Below are positions 46,431 through 57,848 of a stretch of DNA of 64,000 bases, in pieces; the first letter of the stretch is position 1; every line of letters starts with the position of its first letter. Origin of the DNA: Paracyclopina nana (taxonomy: Eukaryota; Arthropoda; Copepoda; Cyclopoida; Cyclopettidae); contig JAGUCH010000002.1 of assembly GCA_019096065.1 (NCBI GenBank), forward strand, positions 13,838,501-13,902,500, in the 5' to 3' direction. The position numbers and the translations under genes were made by a program. The notes below the pieces were generated by a model. It ran no database searches. It worked only from the letters and a program-made list of their open reading frames with translations, and was not told the origin of the DNA.

Positions 46431-49400
46431 ATGGATTTGGGCCAAGCTGTCATCACAAGAACCTTAATCGGGAACACAGATGCTGAAAAGGTGTTCACAC
46501 CTTGGTGGATCACATTACATCATTACTTGGTTTACTTTTTGGTCATTCTGGGTAAGAAACATGCATTTTTTGGAATTCCGGCAATGTGCAAGTGGATTTG
46601 TCTTCCTCTTAGGGCTGATTGCAGTTCCTATGAATTGCATGATGGGTGCTCATGGAGGATGCTCATATGATCTAAGTTCCCACAAAAACTATTTATTACC
46701 CCACACCATTTGTAGATATGACAATGCAAGCAATTTAATTTATGTTGAAAACAAGAATTTGAAAAGATTCACCAAAGAGACGTGAGTATTGGTTGTATTG
46801 AAAAAATTAAAACATGCAAAATCAGCTAATTTTCTTACTTAGGTTAGCTTACAATTTTACCCGGGTGAAGAGCTACTCCATATATTCATCATTCAAAGTA
46901 AAATATCCAAAAACAATTATTTCAGAACGATACACTTATTGGAGGCTTACCATATAGGTATCCCAGAAGTTCATGTCTAGCTTAGCTTTGTATGAAAAAG
47001 CTTACTTTGACAAGTTACCCTTGAACTACAATGGATGCTTGGTTAAGCCTCATCCCAATTTGTTTGGATTCCATGTGTATTGGGCATGCGTGAACAAACT
47101 GGGCACCATTGCTCTCTACTTCCCATATTTGGTGCTGACACTGGCTCTCATTCTGGTGCTCCTTGAAAGAATCCTCACTAGGTACATGTGGACTGGCCAG
47201 AGAATTGAAAAGTTTTATGATTTGCTGGTGAAGGATGTCATAGCGTCTGGGGACATTGACAAAGTGGACACCAAGGAAAATAGGCAGAAATGCAGACAAA
47301 TCCATTATGACTTCAAGGGCTCTTGGTTCTGCTGCAAAGCTTACATCAGCCAGACTGCGGTGAAATTGGTCATTTGCTTGAGTGTTTTGGTCTGGAGCTT
47401 GTTCGACCAGTGCAATGAGCTGAGAGAAAGCTTCAACACTGTGAGGCATTGCCAAGTGTTTGACTATGCCCATGTCTGTGACATCCCATCCAATGCCATG
47501 AACATGGTCATTTTTGACATGGTCAATTTTGTCCTATTCATCATTTTTGTGGTGGCAGCTTTCAACTTGAACTGGCACCTGCGGTTCAAGACCATCAAAC
47601 AGTATCCGGTGTTGAAGAGGAGTAGCAGCCACAAATCTGCAACAAGCAAGTGTGGCCTTTTAAAAAGCAAATTAATTGACCTCTTTGACAGGTACAGGTC
47701 ATGGAGGTCCACTAAGTTGAGTAGGATGGTAGATGCTTACCTTGACAATTTGGCCATCAGGAGTTATCATGGCGACCTGACAGCACTCAACGAGGAGGAC
47801 AAACTTCTGTACGAAGTGTACACCTTGTCTCCGGACATGCAAATGCTGCTGAACTTGCTCACTGAGAAGGAGGGCATTTGGTCAGCCATTCTGATATTGA
47901 GTCTGTTTGACAAGTCTTTCAAGAATGAGTTCAAAGTCAGAGACTCACAAATCACTTCTCATCCAAATGCATTCAGCTCAAGGAGAAGGGATGTGACCAT
48001 AGCTTGGAATGAGCCAAAAGCAGCTCTTTTTCTGGGCCAAAATGTGCCGACTGAACATTTGATGTATGTCATTGAAATAGACCCTCCCGTTGATCAAAGA
48101 GATGAGGATGGAGTAACAATGATGCCAGCTTGCACAGTAAGAAAAAATCTGTTATCTTAAGGAAAGATGCAAATTAAAACCACTTGTTTTTAAGGCTGAC
48201 GGAGGCTGCATTTTCAGTCCAATAAGGAAGGAATCCAAGATTGACATGTCAGGCAATCCAGTCATGTAATGAATTGTCAATTATAGTGAAGCATTAATTT
48301 TATAGTGACTTTTTAAAGGGACCCGAAAGTGGCAAGCTTTTCGCGACAAACTTCATTGACAAGCGTTATTAGCAGTAGCAGTGGTGACAAAGGTATGACA
48401 ATCATTGATGGCGGACTACCCGATGAAGTGCTCGATGCCAAAAAGAAGTTTAGCAGCAGAACCAGAATCTCATCAGTCAACCCTCACATGAGTCTGCGAA
48501 GAAAAACTGCCATTTTGCTGGGCAGAAAAAAGTCAGCAGAGAAAATCAGGAACTTCAAGTAATTTACTTTAACTGCTATTCTAGCAGAAACATGCTAATC
48601 AACTCTTTCAAGGACAACCATGACTGGTTTGAGGATCGACACAGAATATGTCATCACAATGAGTTTTGTCCTCTCAGGTAGAAAGTTAGGCTCAGAGAGC
48701 TACAGAATTTTGTGCAATGAGAATGGGAGGAAGTCAAGCACCGATTCATCTCCATCTACTGATGTGACACCCAAGTCTTCAATAACTACCATGAGCCCCA
48801 AACCTAGCCTTCCTTCGACATTATCAAACCAAGGGCTGATGAAGCAAGTCATCGCTAGACTGGACTCATTGGGCGGGCAAAATGAGCAAATTCTTGTGGC
48901 CAAATCCTCAGAAGAAGTCAAGGTGTTATTGCAATCAAAATCAACTGACAAGATGGTCAACCATAAGAGGCTTGTCATCCTTGAATTCATGACCAATAGC
49001 TGTGGCTTATGCTCTAAAATAGCCCCCCAAGTTGAGGTGATATTTCTCCTCAAAATAAGTAAGAATCACTATTGAGCTTACTCAATTTCTAGGAAATTGC
49101 TGAGCATTATGGAGGGAAAACTGTCACTTCTAGCTCTGGGGAGAGGAAACAGGCCATCTTTATCAAAGCTGATGTTGAGGAATGCTCTGAAATAGCAGAA
49201 ACTTTCGGCATAGAAGTGCTTCCTTCCTTCCTTGTGATAGAGCAAATCAGAAAACCCTCCAGTGATTCGGGAAAATATTACTTTGACGGCGTGATCAAAT
49301 CAACACACATTGGTCAAGTCGTGAGCAAACTTTGGGAGGAGATCCAAAACTGGCTTAACTCAATTCCGTCTGGTGACGAAGGTGAAGCTCAAGCAATGCC

Positions 49401-49434
49401 CGATTTATTTCCAACGCAAGAGAGGCAAAGATAG
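46431..49434 (+). CDS. LRRC8-like channel fused to Fn3-like region and thioredoxin domain
   Basis: Exons 46431-46551, 46613-46781, 46843-46897, 46958-48136, 48195-48265, 48319-48558, 48613-49036 and 49093-49434 join in frame to 866 residues. The N-terminal half has four membrane segments (about 30-50, 166-185, 249-267, 298-320) with extracellular cysteines. Like LRRC8 (VRAC) proteins it has a PWW motif before TM1 (24-26) and, after TM4, the helical LIDLFDRYRSWRSTKLSRMV region. Instead of leucine-rich repeats it continues with an Fn3-like region (VTIAWNEP near 460 and TGLRIDTEYVITMSF near 616, split by a serine-rich insert). A thioredoxin domain with intact CGLC (742-745) and cis-proline (VLPSF, 797) follows. 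It is likely a large-pore or anion channel with a cytosolic redox domain. Confidence 0.75.
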
Positions 49435-50069
49435 GGATTGCAATGTACCAAAAAATGTACAGGTTAAATAAAGCAACGAATCAATTGGTCTTTATAGAGA
49501 AAAAGTTGTTTCCTACCTTGATTCACTACTTGGAGAAATGTTGATCGACTGATGCGGATGGTAACGTGGACATATCAAGCTCAACAGGATTCACTTGAGA
49601 TTTGAGAAATCCACAGTTGATGTCACATCAAACTAAGCTCATTGCTGAGCATGACTGAGTAGGAAGAGTAGCATATCAGCGATCAGAAATAGATGAGATA
49701 TGCGGTATCAACCGGTCCACGATACTCAGCATACAACTCGAACTGACTACTGAGCTAATGCTAATCGTCTCAGCAGTTACTTCGAGACTTTCGTAACAAC
49801 CATCACGCAACCTTTTTTCGCTTTCAGGACACCAGAAATCTTTGTTTGCTTAGACAGAAGAGGTAAACAGACTTTCGCGGAAAAATATTGCTACGCAATT
49901 CAGTTTCGCTGTTGCACCACTAGCGTTTACTTCTCGCGAAACCGCGGCTCGTCAAAAAAATTGGTTATCTCGAACATCAACAATCAAATTAAAGTACGCG
50001 ACAGCTGACGTTGAAGACACTGCAGTCTGCAACAACGTCGTTACAACGGCTTCATATTACTTGGCCATC
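49435..50069. promoter_or_regulatory. Intergenic, upstream of Rabaptin
   Basis: 635 bp between two plus-strand genes, the second half somewhat GC-richer. An AATAAA soon after 49434 (near 49466) can end the channel gene. The rest presumably holds the Rabaptin promoter and 5' UTR; no motif was assigned. Confidence 0.5.
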
Positions 50070-52457
50070 ATGGAGGCCACCGAGGACCCTGCGGAGTGCC
50101 AATTGTTGAGGCAAGAAATCGAGGAGCTCAAGGCGAAAAATACAAGCTTACAGCATAACCTCGATGACGCTCTGAGCGAGGTTGCAGTGGCTGGTTGCGT
50201 CAGAGAGGATCTCATGGAGTTGGAGCGTCAACGTACCAGCCTGGAGGCGGAGAAAACCACCTTAGAGAGCCTCCTAATAGAGGCTCAAAATGAGGCGACC
50301 TCAACTCGTACTCGCTACGAGCATGAAAATGCTCGGGTCCGAGCAGTGCTTGACCAGCTGGAAACAGAGAACAGAGAGCTCAAGGCGAGGCTTGTGTCTG
50401 ACAACCTCGTGCCTGATGGTAGTGCCAACCTCGAGACGTTAAGTGTTCTCACGGATGCAACCAAGTCATTGGCAAGACGTGTCCGAAGTAATTTGTTGTC
50501 GTCCAATAGTGGCGGTGGCTCGGTCTCCTTCAGCAAGCAAAACCGGTCAGACAATGACTCGGACACATCACCGACACACGACCCGACCGGAATGCAAAAA
50601 GCTTACGAAGACTCAGAATTGATGAAAGCCATCATCGTGCCATTGGAGGAGCAAATTGTGGCCCTCAAAGACAAGCTCCGAGAGACTGACACAATGCTAC
50701 GGGAATTTGAAAAGCACCAATCTGATGTGCTCTTTTCCGCCGAAGTCCTTGGAAAGTGGTTGGTAGGTAAGAAGTCTTTCTCAGAAGCGATGGAAGAACT
50801 CGAGAAGAAAAGTCAGGAGAGCTCTGTTGCGTTTTCGGCCTTGCTCAACGCTCGATTGGGGCTTGTTATCAAAGAGCTATCGGAATTGCGGTTAATGAAC
50901 GACCGCAATGCTACGGACTTGGATAGAACATTGAAAAAGAGTGCCGATCTAAGATCACAAGCAGCAGAGGCTAACGGGAGGTTATTGAGGAGTCAGCAAA
51001 AGCACGCGGCTGAATTAGCCCGAGTGGCATCGGTGTTGTCAGAGGAGCAAAAATTGGCCCTGTCTGCGTCTTTTCAAAAGCAAAACAGCCTCGACAAGGG
51101 CAACAACCAGGAAGAGAAAATGTTGTCAGATGAGATTGTGATCTGCAAGTCTGAGTGGGAGGCCCTGCAAGACGAGCTGAACAAGACCAAGGCACTCATG
51201 GGCATTGGGCTTGATGTCGATGTCGTTGGGTCTGACCAGTTTAGGCAATTGCAATCCCAGCTACACGAGCTGCAGGCCAAGTCTGAAAAGAATTTGGCAA
51301 GGGAAGAAAAGCTCAAGTCTGATCTCCAGGTTATGGAGCAACAGTGGAATGAGCGCGCCGAAGAGCATCAAAGTCAAACAGCAGAGTTGACGGCACAAGT
51401 TCGTGAATCCAAGGAGCTTTTGAGTGCATTGCAGCGATCCTACAAGTCGTCTTTTGACGAGTCACGCGCTCATTTGCACAAGTTAACGCAAGACCGAGAC
51501 CGCATAGTCAGCGAGCTAAGGAGGCTTCAGGTGATCTCAAATTTCACATTCCTAGACTTGAACATTGTTGATTTTGTAAGCGTATATAATGACAAGCATA
51601 ATTTGGATTTTTAGGTGGAAAATGACGAGCTTCTCGGCAAACACCATGCCAAAGCTGAAGAGTTGCAAAGTGAGGTAATCAACTTGCCTGAGAAGACCGA
51701 GGATATGCACCTATTGTTGCTGACACTTAGAGAACAGCTCATTTCAGCCAAATTGGCTGCCGAGCATCATGAAGACTCGCGTAAGCAGAGCAAAGCGGAG
51801 CTGACAGGCGAAATCGATAGGCTGAAGGAGCGCCTATTGATCCTTGAAAGTTGCAAAACAGAGATGGAGGCCGTTCAAAAGCGCTCCAAGGATGTTGAAG
51901 CCATGGTCAAGTCCTTGATGAATGAAAAGACCGGTCTTGAAAAAGAATTGGAGAGTGCTCAAATGCACAGGTCCAAGTTGGAGCATCAGGTGGCCGAGAT
52001 GAAGGCCAGGATTACGAATTTGCAGCAAGAGCTCGACAATTCTGTGGCTGTGCAGACAGATTTTGTGCGGTTATCTCAGTCTTTGCAAGTAGAATTGGAG
52101 AAAATTCGTCAGTCTGAAACCGAGGTAATTCACACAATTTGGATGATAAATGCTAGGTTTTTTGAAGGGCTTCAATGATGACAGTTAATTAATGGTGTTG
52201 TTTTTTTAATGCTGTTGCAGGTACGCTGGCAACACGAGGATGACGTGGATGATTGTTCCAGTTGCCATCACCAATTCAGCGTGTCCAAGAGAAAACATCA
52301 TTGTCGTCACTGTGGCCGCATTTTCTGTGCCGACTGCCTTACCAAAACTGTGACAAGTGGGCCCAGCATGAGGCCAGCCAAAGTGTGCGAAGTTTGCCAT
52401 ACGTTGTTGGCCAAGAACTCTGCTCCTTACTTTTCCACAGTGGTTCCTAGTCTTTGA
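50070..52457 (+). CDS. RABEP1: Rabaptin-5-type Rab effector with C-terminal FYVE domain
   Basis: Exons 50070-51530, 51615-52124 and 52221-52457 join in frame to 735 residues. Most is coiled coil. The segment AIIVPLEEQIVALKDKL and the end region VQTDFVRLSQSLQVELEKIR match Rabaptin-5, where the latter belongs to the Rab5-binding part. A FYVE finger follows directly (WQHEDDVDDC, RKHHCRHCG, FCADC, VCEVC) with the basic RKHHCR PI3P-binding motif intact. Vertebrate Rabaptin-5 lacks FYVE; arthropod-type homologues carry it. The protein should tether Rab5- and PI3P-positive early endosomes. The GFOD gene starts 105 bp downstream behind a splice-acceptor-like tract, suggesting a two-gene operon. Confidence 0.88.
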
Positions 52458-52562
52458 ATAAGAAAAACGTGCTGTTTTAATCATCATGATACATACCACT
52501 TTGTTGATTTTTAGGTTTTTGTTCACTCCCACTTCTTTTCTCTGTTCCAGCATGTGACAACA
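52458..52562 (+). promoter_or_regulatory. Candidate RABEP-GFOD intercistronic trans-splice region
   Basis: The 105-bp spacer contains CTTCTTTTCTCTGTTCCAG followed by CATGTGACAACA and the GFOD start codon. The long polypyrimidine run and CAG are a strong 3' splice site with no donor or promoter evident between the genes. Confidence 0.55.
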
Positions 52563-53829
52563 ATGGAGCTGCCAAAAGTGGGCATATTTGGAACCGGACC
52601 TTTGGTTTCCATTTTGCTGCCTCAAATAAGGAAAGCAGGCTTCCAAGTGATAGCAATATGGAGTGAAAATCAGGATGCTGCAGATGAAGCCGCTCACCGC
52701 TTGGACATTGGATTCTCCACGGCCAACATGGATGATGTGCTGTTGCATAAAGAAATCGGCCTTTTGATGGTGCTGTGTCCCCCTGTGAACCACGCTCAAA
52801 TTGCTGTTAAAGCTTTGGGCATTGCCAAGCACGTATATGTGCATCCTCCTTGCTCCATTAGCCCGAGTCAGGTGTTGCGAATGGTTCAATCCGCCGCCTA
52901 TTATCCTAACTTGATGGCTGTCGTCGGAATGGGTTTGAGATCTCTCCCAGCCGTACAAACCATGAAGCTAAAAGTGCAAAGCAATTACGTTGGCAAATCT
53001 ATTGTGCACTGTGACGTCCGTCTCAACAGTCCTTGGTAAGATTTATGATTAATTTGTTGTCAAAATGACTAAGAGGTGCTATTCTCGTTGATGTGTGAAA
53101 GAAACGCATTTTTTTATTTGAAAGTTCGTAATTATGCTATGTATTTTTTTCAGCTTGATAGGACAATCTCAATATTCATGGAAGTGCTCGGACATTATGG
53201 GAGGTGGAGTGCTCAATCAATATGGAACTCACATCATCGATCTCGTAGCCTACTTAACTGGTCTCAAGCCCTGCAGAATCCACTGCGTCCTCCGCACCGT
53301 TCGAAAGAGCACAGCTGTTATCAAGGGGATTCGAGGGATTACAGCAGATGATGTAACAGTCCTCAGCTATGAGTCTGACTCAAACTGCTTAGTGACGGTG
53401 AGCTTAAACGCGCAGTCTAGCACATTTGACCAGGAGCTTACCATAACCGGTGAAGAGGGTCAACTTGTACTGAGAAATTCCAGCCTTTATGGTCGCAAAT
53501 TCGGGCTCGACAACAGTTCGGAAACTGAAGAAGAGCTGTTACACCTCGATACGAATAGTAGCAAAAGCAACGGAAACCATGTGTTACCAGATGTGTATGT
53601 GCAAGCCTACGGTCAAATGTTCATGCACTTGAAGGACCGATTTTTGTCACAAGGACCTACCAACGATGAAGACAGTACAATAATGAAGAATAACTCCCCA
53701 GTTACCACCAATAAAGGGCCACATCTTGATTTGGGAACTTTTGAAGAGGCCTTGCACACCACTCTGGTGATTGAGGCTGCTCGACAATCGTCCCTTGACA
53801 AAGGCTGGGTGAGGCTGAATGAAAAGTGA
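52563..53829 (+). CDS. GFOD: Glucose-fructose oxidoreductase domain protein (GFOD1/2)
   Basis: Exons 52563-53035 and 53154-53829 join in frame to 382 residues (human GFOD1/2 about 385-390). It has an N-terminal Rossmann fold (VGIFGTGPLVSILLP), the Gfo/Idh/MocA-like HVYVHPPCSIS segment and a C-terminal domain with MGGGVLNQYGTHIIDLVAYLTG. GFOD proteins are predicted NAD(P)-dependent oxidoreductases; GFOD2 is linked to extracellular matrix, and no signal peptide is obvious here. The lysine of the usual EKP motif is not evident (HPPCS), a feature of the GFOD branch. The start is the first ATG past the acceptor-like tract. Its 3' end faces the Staufen-like gene. Confidence 0.9.
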
Positions 53830-54050
53830 TATATTCACGATGATCTTACTTAAAAAATGAACCTTAATTGCTGCAATTTACTTATCAAGAACTCAAAAGA
53901 AGTCACAAAATATCACACATTTCAATCTGATTTTGATATTTATTATATCATCACTAACACTTCTAGAAGAGAAAAATTGGGTGATGGAAAACAATCCTTG
54001 AAAAGCAGGAGTTTTACCAAAACACACTCATTATGTAACGGTGACAGCTT

Positions 54051-55972
54051 TCACATAGTACCAGCTCGTATAATATTCCACGCTTCTGTTGCTACTGCAG
54101 TTTTAGCAGCCTTTTTAGTGTTGGCTGAGCCATAGAACGTTTTCCCTGCTACTTCCAACTTCATTGTGTACTCCGTCTGCAATTTTATAAAAATCTACAA
54201 TTTCTGCTCAATGTAGGTTTCTTGTGCTATGTATCTCACCTTTTTAAATGTGTGGTTGTTCTTTTGCCAAGTTTCCAGAACGTCCTCAGACACGCATTCA
54301 AACGCAGGATCTGGATACTTCACTGTAATCGAAATGCCAAACATAACAATCACACTTAAAAGAATCGCATTTCGCCACTTCTACCTTTTTTGCAATACTC
54401 AAATAGAGCCGAGATTGGATTGCCCGTTGTGATGACTGTGTAAATGGGGACAACAGGCTTAGCTGCTTTGGGAGTGTTGTCACCCTCCCCACCAGCTTTC
54501 AACCTTTTCTCTCCCGGGATTTCAATTTTGTCGAGCGTTGTATTTGTTGACGTGACGACATCGCTGCTGCTTTCACCCACGCCAGGCATGGGTTTCTTTC
54601 TTTTGCCTGGCTTTGACTTTTTGGGTATTTTGTTCGCAATGACATCTTTCCACTCGTCAGGAATGGTCTGAAATGATAACAAGTTTCATCCTGTTCGCAT
54701 AGAATTTGTTGATTTGCAAGCCAACCCACCTGGAACATGTTTTGGGCTGCGATGGCTTTTGCCAACTTCTTGCTATTGCCAGATCCCACCGCCTCGTAAC
54801 TCCCTAAATCAAAAATATGCATATTCTGAATAATGCCGTGAGTAGACGATCATTACCCATTTTGAGGATCCAAGTAAAGGCGCGCATGTGAGGTGGCCCA
54901 TCCTCATCCACCATGGACCAATCCATGCACACCTGCTGAGTCATGGCAATCTCATTAAGGACCATAATGACATTTTTTCCCTGTGGTCCTGCAAATGCAG
55001 ACTCGGCTGATTCTCTTTTGATAGCCGAAGTGGGCACTGTCACAGCCTTCGAGACGGGCTTTATGTCGGGCATTTGATGCAAATATGGCAAGGCCTGAAC
55101 GGCAGCATTGTGCTTGGCCTGTTGCGGCAAGTCTGCATGCCCCAAAAACTCCATGGTCCCGACCATGAGCTGAACCCGGTAATTCCCACGCATCTCCTCC
55201 TTGCTCCAAAGCCTCATGGTGGCCTTGAACTCGAAGTTGAAAGGCTCCAGAAATTTGAACTTGACTGTCAACCCTTTCTTGGTGGCTAGCTCGTGAAGCT
55301 CTTGCGTGGCCGTGACACCCAGAGGACGGGGTTTCAATGTCTTTCGTTCAACTGGCTTGTTCAGTTTAGTCTCCGTAAGAGCTTTATTGGCAGCGTCTTG
55401 CTTGGCCAGCTTAAATGACGGCCCTACTCCGGTGTACACCTCACTGCCTAATTTCAGTCGCACAGCTTGCATCCCTTGGGACACTCCGTCCACCTTTTCA
55501 AACACTTCGATGATGTGGTTATGCATGGCTAACTGATGGAGTTTCATGGTTGAATTAGCAGGGTCGTAGATAGCATTAGGATCGGACACAGACCCAGAGG
55601 CTTTGACAAAGGTTTTTGTAGGAACGTAAGTTGTGGCAGGGAGAATGTTGGGGTTGTTCCAAGACGGAGCTGCCGTTGCGGTGGCGCCTGAAGTTTGCGG
55701 GTGACTATTTGTAGGGATTTGAGCGACAACGTGAGGCCTACAGAAGAATTAAATTGATGATGCGCGGGTTAGAATTTGCCTAAATATGAAACGTACCTTG
55801 ATGGTCGGGGAGCTTTGTAGCCGTGAGGAGGAGGAGGAGGCTGAGGCTGAACTGGAGGGGCAGGTGCGTGAACTCCTGGATAGTAATTGTACGCAGAATA
55901 AGCAGCTTGAGCATGCGGGTCAGCTCCAATTGCGTAACCGTATTGAGCCCATTGGGCCGCATACGGATCCAT
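54051..55972 (-). CDS. STAU: Staufen-like double-stranded RNA-binding protein
   Basis: Exons at 55972-55797, 55737-54857, 54803-54730, 54667-54385, 54322-54240 and 54176-54051 join in frame to 540 residues. A tyrosine/alanine/proline-rich N-terminus is followed by about four dsRNA-binding domains: near 100-170, 185-270, 290-370 (the MVLNEIAM start and GPPHMRAFTW loop match Staufen dsRBD3, and SGNSKKLAKAIAA is the RNA-contacting helix) and a C-terminal one beginning NPISALFEYC and ending AWNII. The region KKSKPGKRKKP between the last two is basic. Staufen proteins transport, localise and destabilise mRNAs. Orthology rests mainly on domain number and dsRBD3, so another multi-dsRBD protein is possible. 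Confidence 0.8.
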
Positions 55973-56464
55973 TCTGTTACGCGAGTCAAATTCCGCCCTT
56001 TATGAAATCAAAATCGAAACCCTTGACGAAAGGCGATCTGTGCAGCTTTCCCAAATTTTGGCAAGAAAACAAACGGTTCAGTATTAAACCCGATAGAGAA
56101 CTGAAAACGCAATATTTGGCTTTTTTAGCGAAAAGCGTTCCTCCAATGGTCAAATCAAGTTTTGGAACGCTAAATCACTTGCTAAGGCATTTTTACAAGA
56201 ACTGATAGGTCGTGTGATCATTCACATTTTGTTGTAACTTTTGTGATAATGAGCCTTAAAAAAGCTTTACTACTTCGTTTCCTAATGCTGCATTAGAGGA
56301 TTTTCTTAAAATAACTCGTCAAATTGGCTTATTCAGACCATAAAGCAATCAATTTTTGTTCAACTCAGCTAATAACGCTGTTTGCACAAATTCGTCAGAT
56401 TTTTCATTTTGTAAACAATCACTTTGCAGTTTGCATGGCAGCAGTGTCGCTGTAACTCGCGAAA
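55973..56464. promoter_or_regulatory. Bidirectional promoter region, STAU-like / PUS3
   Basis: 492 bp between divergent starts. The first part keeps a short open frame running opposite to the Staufen-like gene, with no recognisable content. No core motif was assigned. Confidence 0.45.
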
Positions 56465-57796
56465 ATGTCAAGGGATGAAAAATCTGAGAACGGGACTCAA
56501 CTCAGGGAAAAGGAGACTGATCAAGAGAAAATTAAGCGACTTGAGGCTCAAATATTTCAACTCAAGCGAATCATTGCCAAGCTGACCGGTCAAGAAAAGC
56601 CGGATGCTGGAGTGGTTTCCGACAGCACTGGTGTTAAAAGGAAATCAGCTCGACCATTTGATTTCAATCTGTACAAGAAAAGACATGTTGCACTTCATGT
56701 CTGTTATTTTGGATGGGATTACCATGGCTTCGCCGTGCAGGAAATAGCCGGCAAAACTATCGAGAGCGAGCTGTTCAAAGCTCTCGTTCTGACCAAGTTG
56801 GTGAAATGCCGAGAAGAGTCCAATTATCACCGTTGTGGAAGAACTGACAAGGGTGTGTCATCATTCCAACAAGTCATTTCAATAGATGTGAGAACAAATT
56901 TACTAGAGGGCCCCGGAGTCATTGATTATGATGGTTGCAGGGCTCACGAACGACCTCAGTCAACAACCGAAATTAATTATTGCAAGCTGCTCAATGCAAA
57001 CTTGCCCCCTCACATTCAAGTGATAGCTTGGGCCCCCTGCTCAAAGCCAGATTTCAGTGCCAGGTTTGACTGCATCTCTAGAACCTACAAGTACTTCTTT
57101 CCCAGGGCTGATTTTGATGTGCAACGCATGCACGAGGCCGGACAGCTTTTGCTTGGCGAGCACGATTTCAGGAACTTTTGCAAAATGGATGTTGCTAATG
57201 GGGTTGTCAACTACCACAGGAATGTCAAGGAGATCAGTGCAGAGGTGTTGTCGACCAATGACAGCCCTTATGACATGTGTGTTCTCACCATTAAAGGGAA
57301 AGCGTTTCTCTGGCATCAAGTCAGACATATTGTGGCTATTTTATTTAGGATTGGTTGCGGTAAAGAGAAACCTGAGGTCATAAATGACCTTCTGGACATT
57401 GAGGCCAACCCAAGAAAGCCTCAGTATGCTATGGCTTCTGAAATCCCTCTGAACCTATTTCAATGTGATTATGGCGAAGACCTCAAGTGGAACTACGACA
57501 ATGAAGCTGTGAATTCGACCATCAAGCAAATGCAGGAGCTTTGGACGGACAGCTCAGTGAAGGCAACCATGCTTAGAATGGCACTGGACACACTGACAGC
57601 AAGATCTATTGAGTCGAAAGCCCTGACAGAACCAGTTAATCACCAAGGAGACATACTATCTGGCATGTCCAAAGCTAAAACATATATCCCTTTGTTGGAG
57701 ATGCTGAAATGTCCTAGCTTGGAGGAAAAGTTGGCTGCTCCTTCCCACAAACGGAGGAGAAAGATTGTTTCGAGCAACAACAGCGAATCCAATTAA
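56465..57796 (+). CDS. PUS3: tRNA pseudouridine synthase 3 (Deg1)
   Basis: The single-exon, 443-residue protein is slightly shorter than human PUS3 (481). A coiled-coil lead (QEKIKRLEAQIFQLKRIIAKL) precedes the TruA-family catalytic core: YFGWDYHGFAVQE, YHRCGRTDKGVSSF containing the catalytic aspartate, SARFDCISRTYKYFF and FLWHQVRHIVAILFRIG. PUS3 makes pseudouridine at tRNA positions 38 and 39 in nucleus and cytoplasm. A basic KRRRK tail may be a nuclear signal. Its stop is only 52 bp from that of FLASH, so the two transcripts may overlap at their 3' ends. Confidence 0.95.
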   Translation: MSRDEKSENGTQLREKETDQEKIKRLEAQIFQLKRIIAKLTGQEKPDAGVVSDSTGVKRKSARPFDFNLYKKRHVALHVCYFGWDYHGFAVQEIAGKTIESELFKALVLTKLVKCREESNYHRCGRTDKGVSSFQQVISIDVRTNLLEGPGVIDYDGCRAHERPQSTTEINYCKLLNANLPPHIQVIAWAPCSKPDFSARFDCISRTYKYFFPRADFDVQRMHEAGQLLLGEHDFRNFCKMDVANGVVNYHRNVKEISAEVLSTNDSPYDMCVLTIKGKAFLWHQVRHIVAILFRIGCGKEKPEVINDLLDIEANPRKPQYAMASEIPLNLFQCDYGEDLKWNYDNEAVNSTIKQMQELWTDSSVKATMLRMALDTLTARSIESKALTEPVNHQGDILSGMSKAKTYIPLLEMLKCPSLEEKLAAPSHKRRRKIVSSNNSESN

Positions 57797-57848
57797 CGTC
57801 ATATACTTCATTTTCTTATTATCAAAAATATATGTAATATTTAGCCTT

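Noticed and set aside
46431-48136. Ordinary innexin for the channel gene
   Set aside because: It lacks the innexin YYQWV-type TM2 signature; the PWW motif and post-TM4 helices fit LRRC8 better, although a distant common fold is likely.
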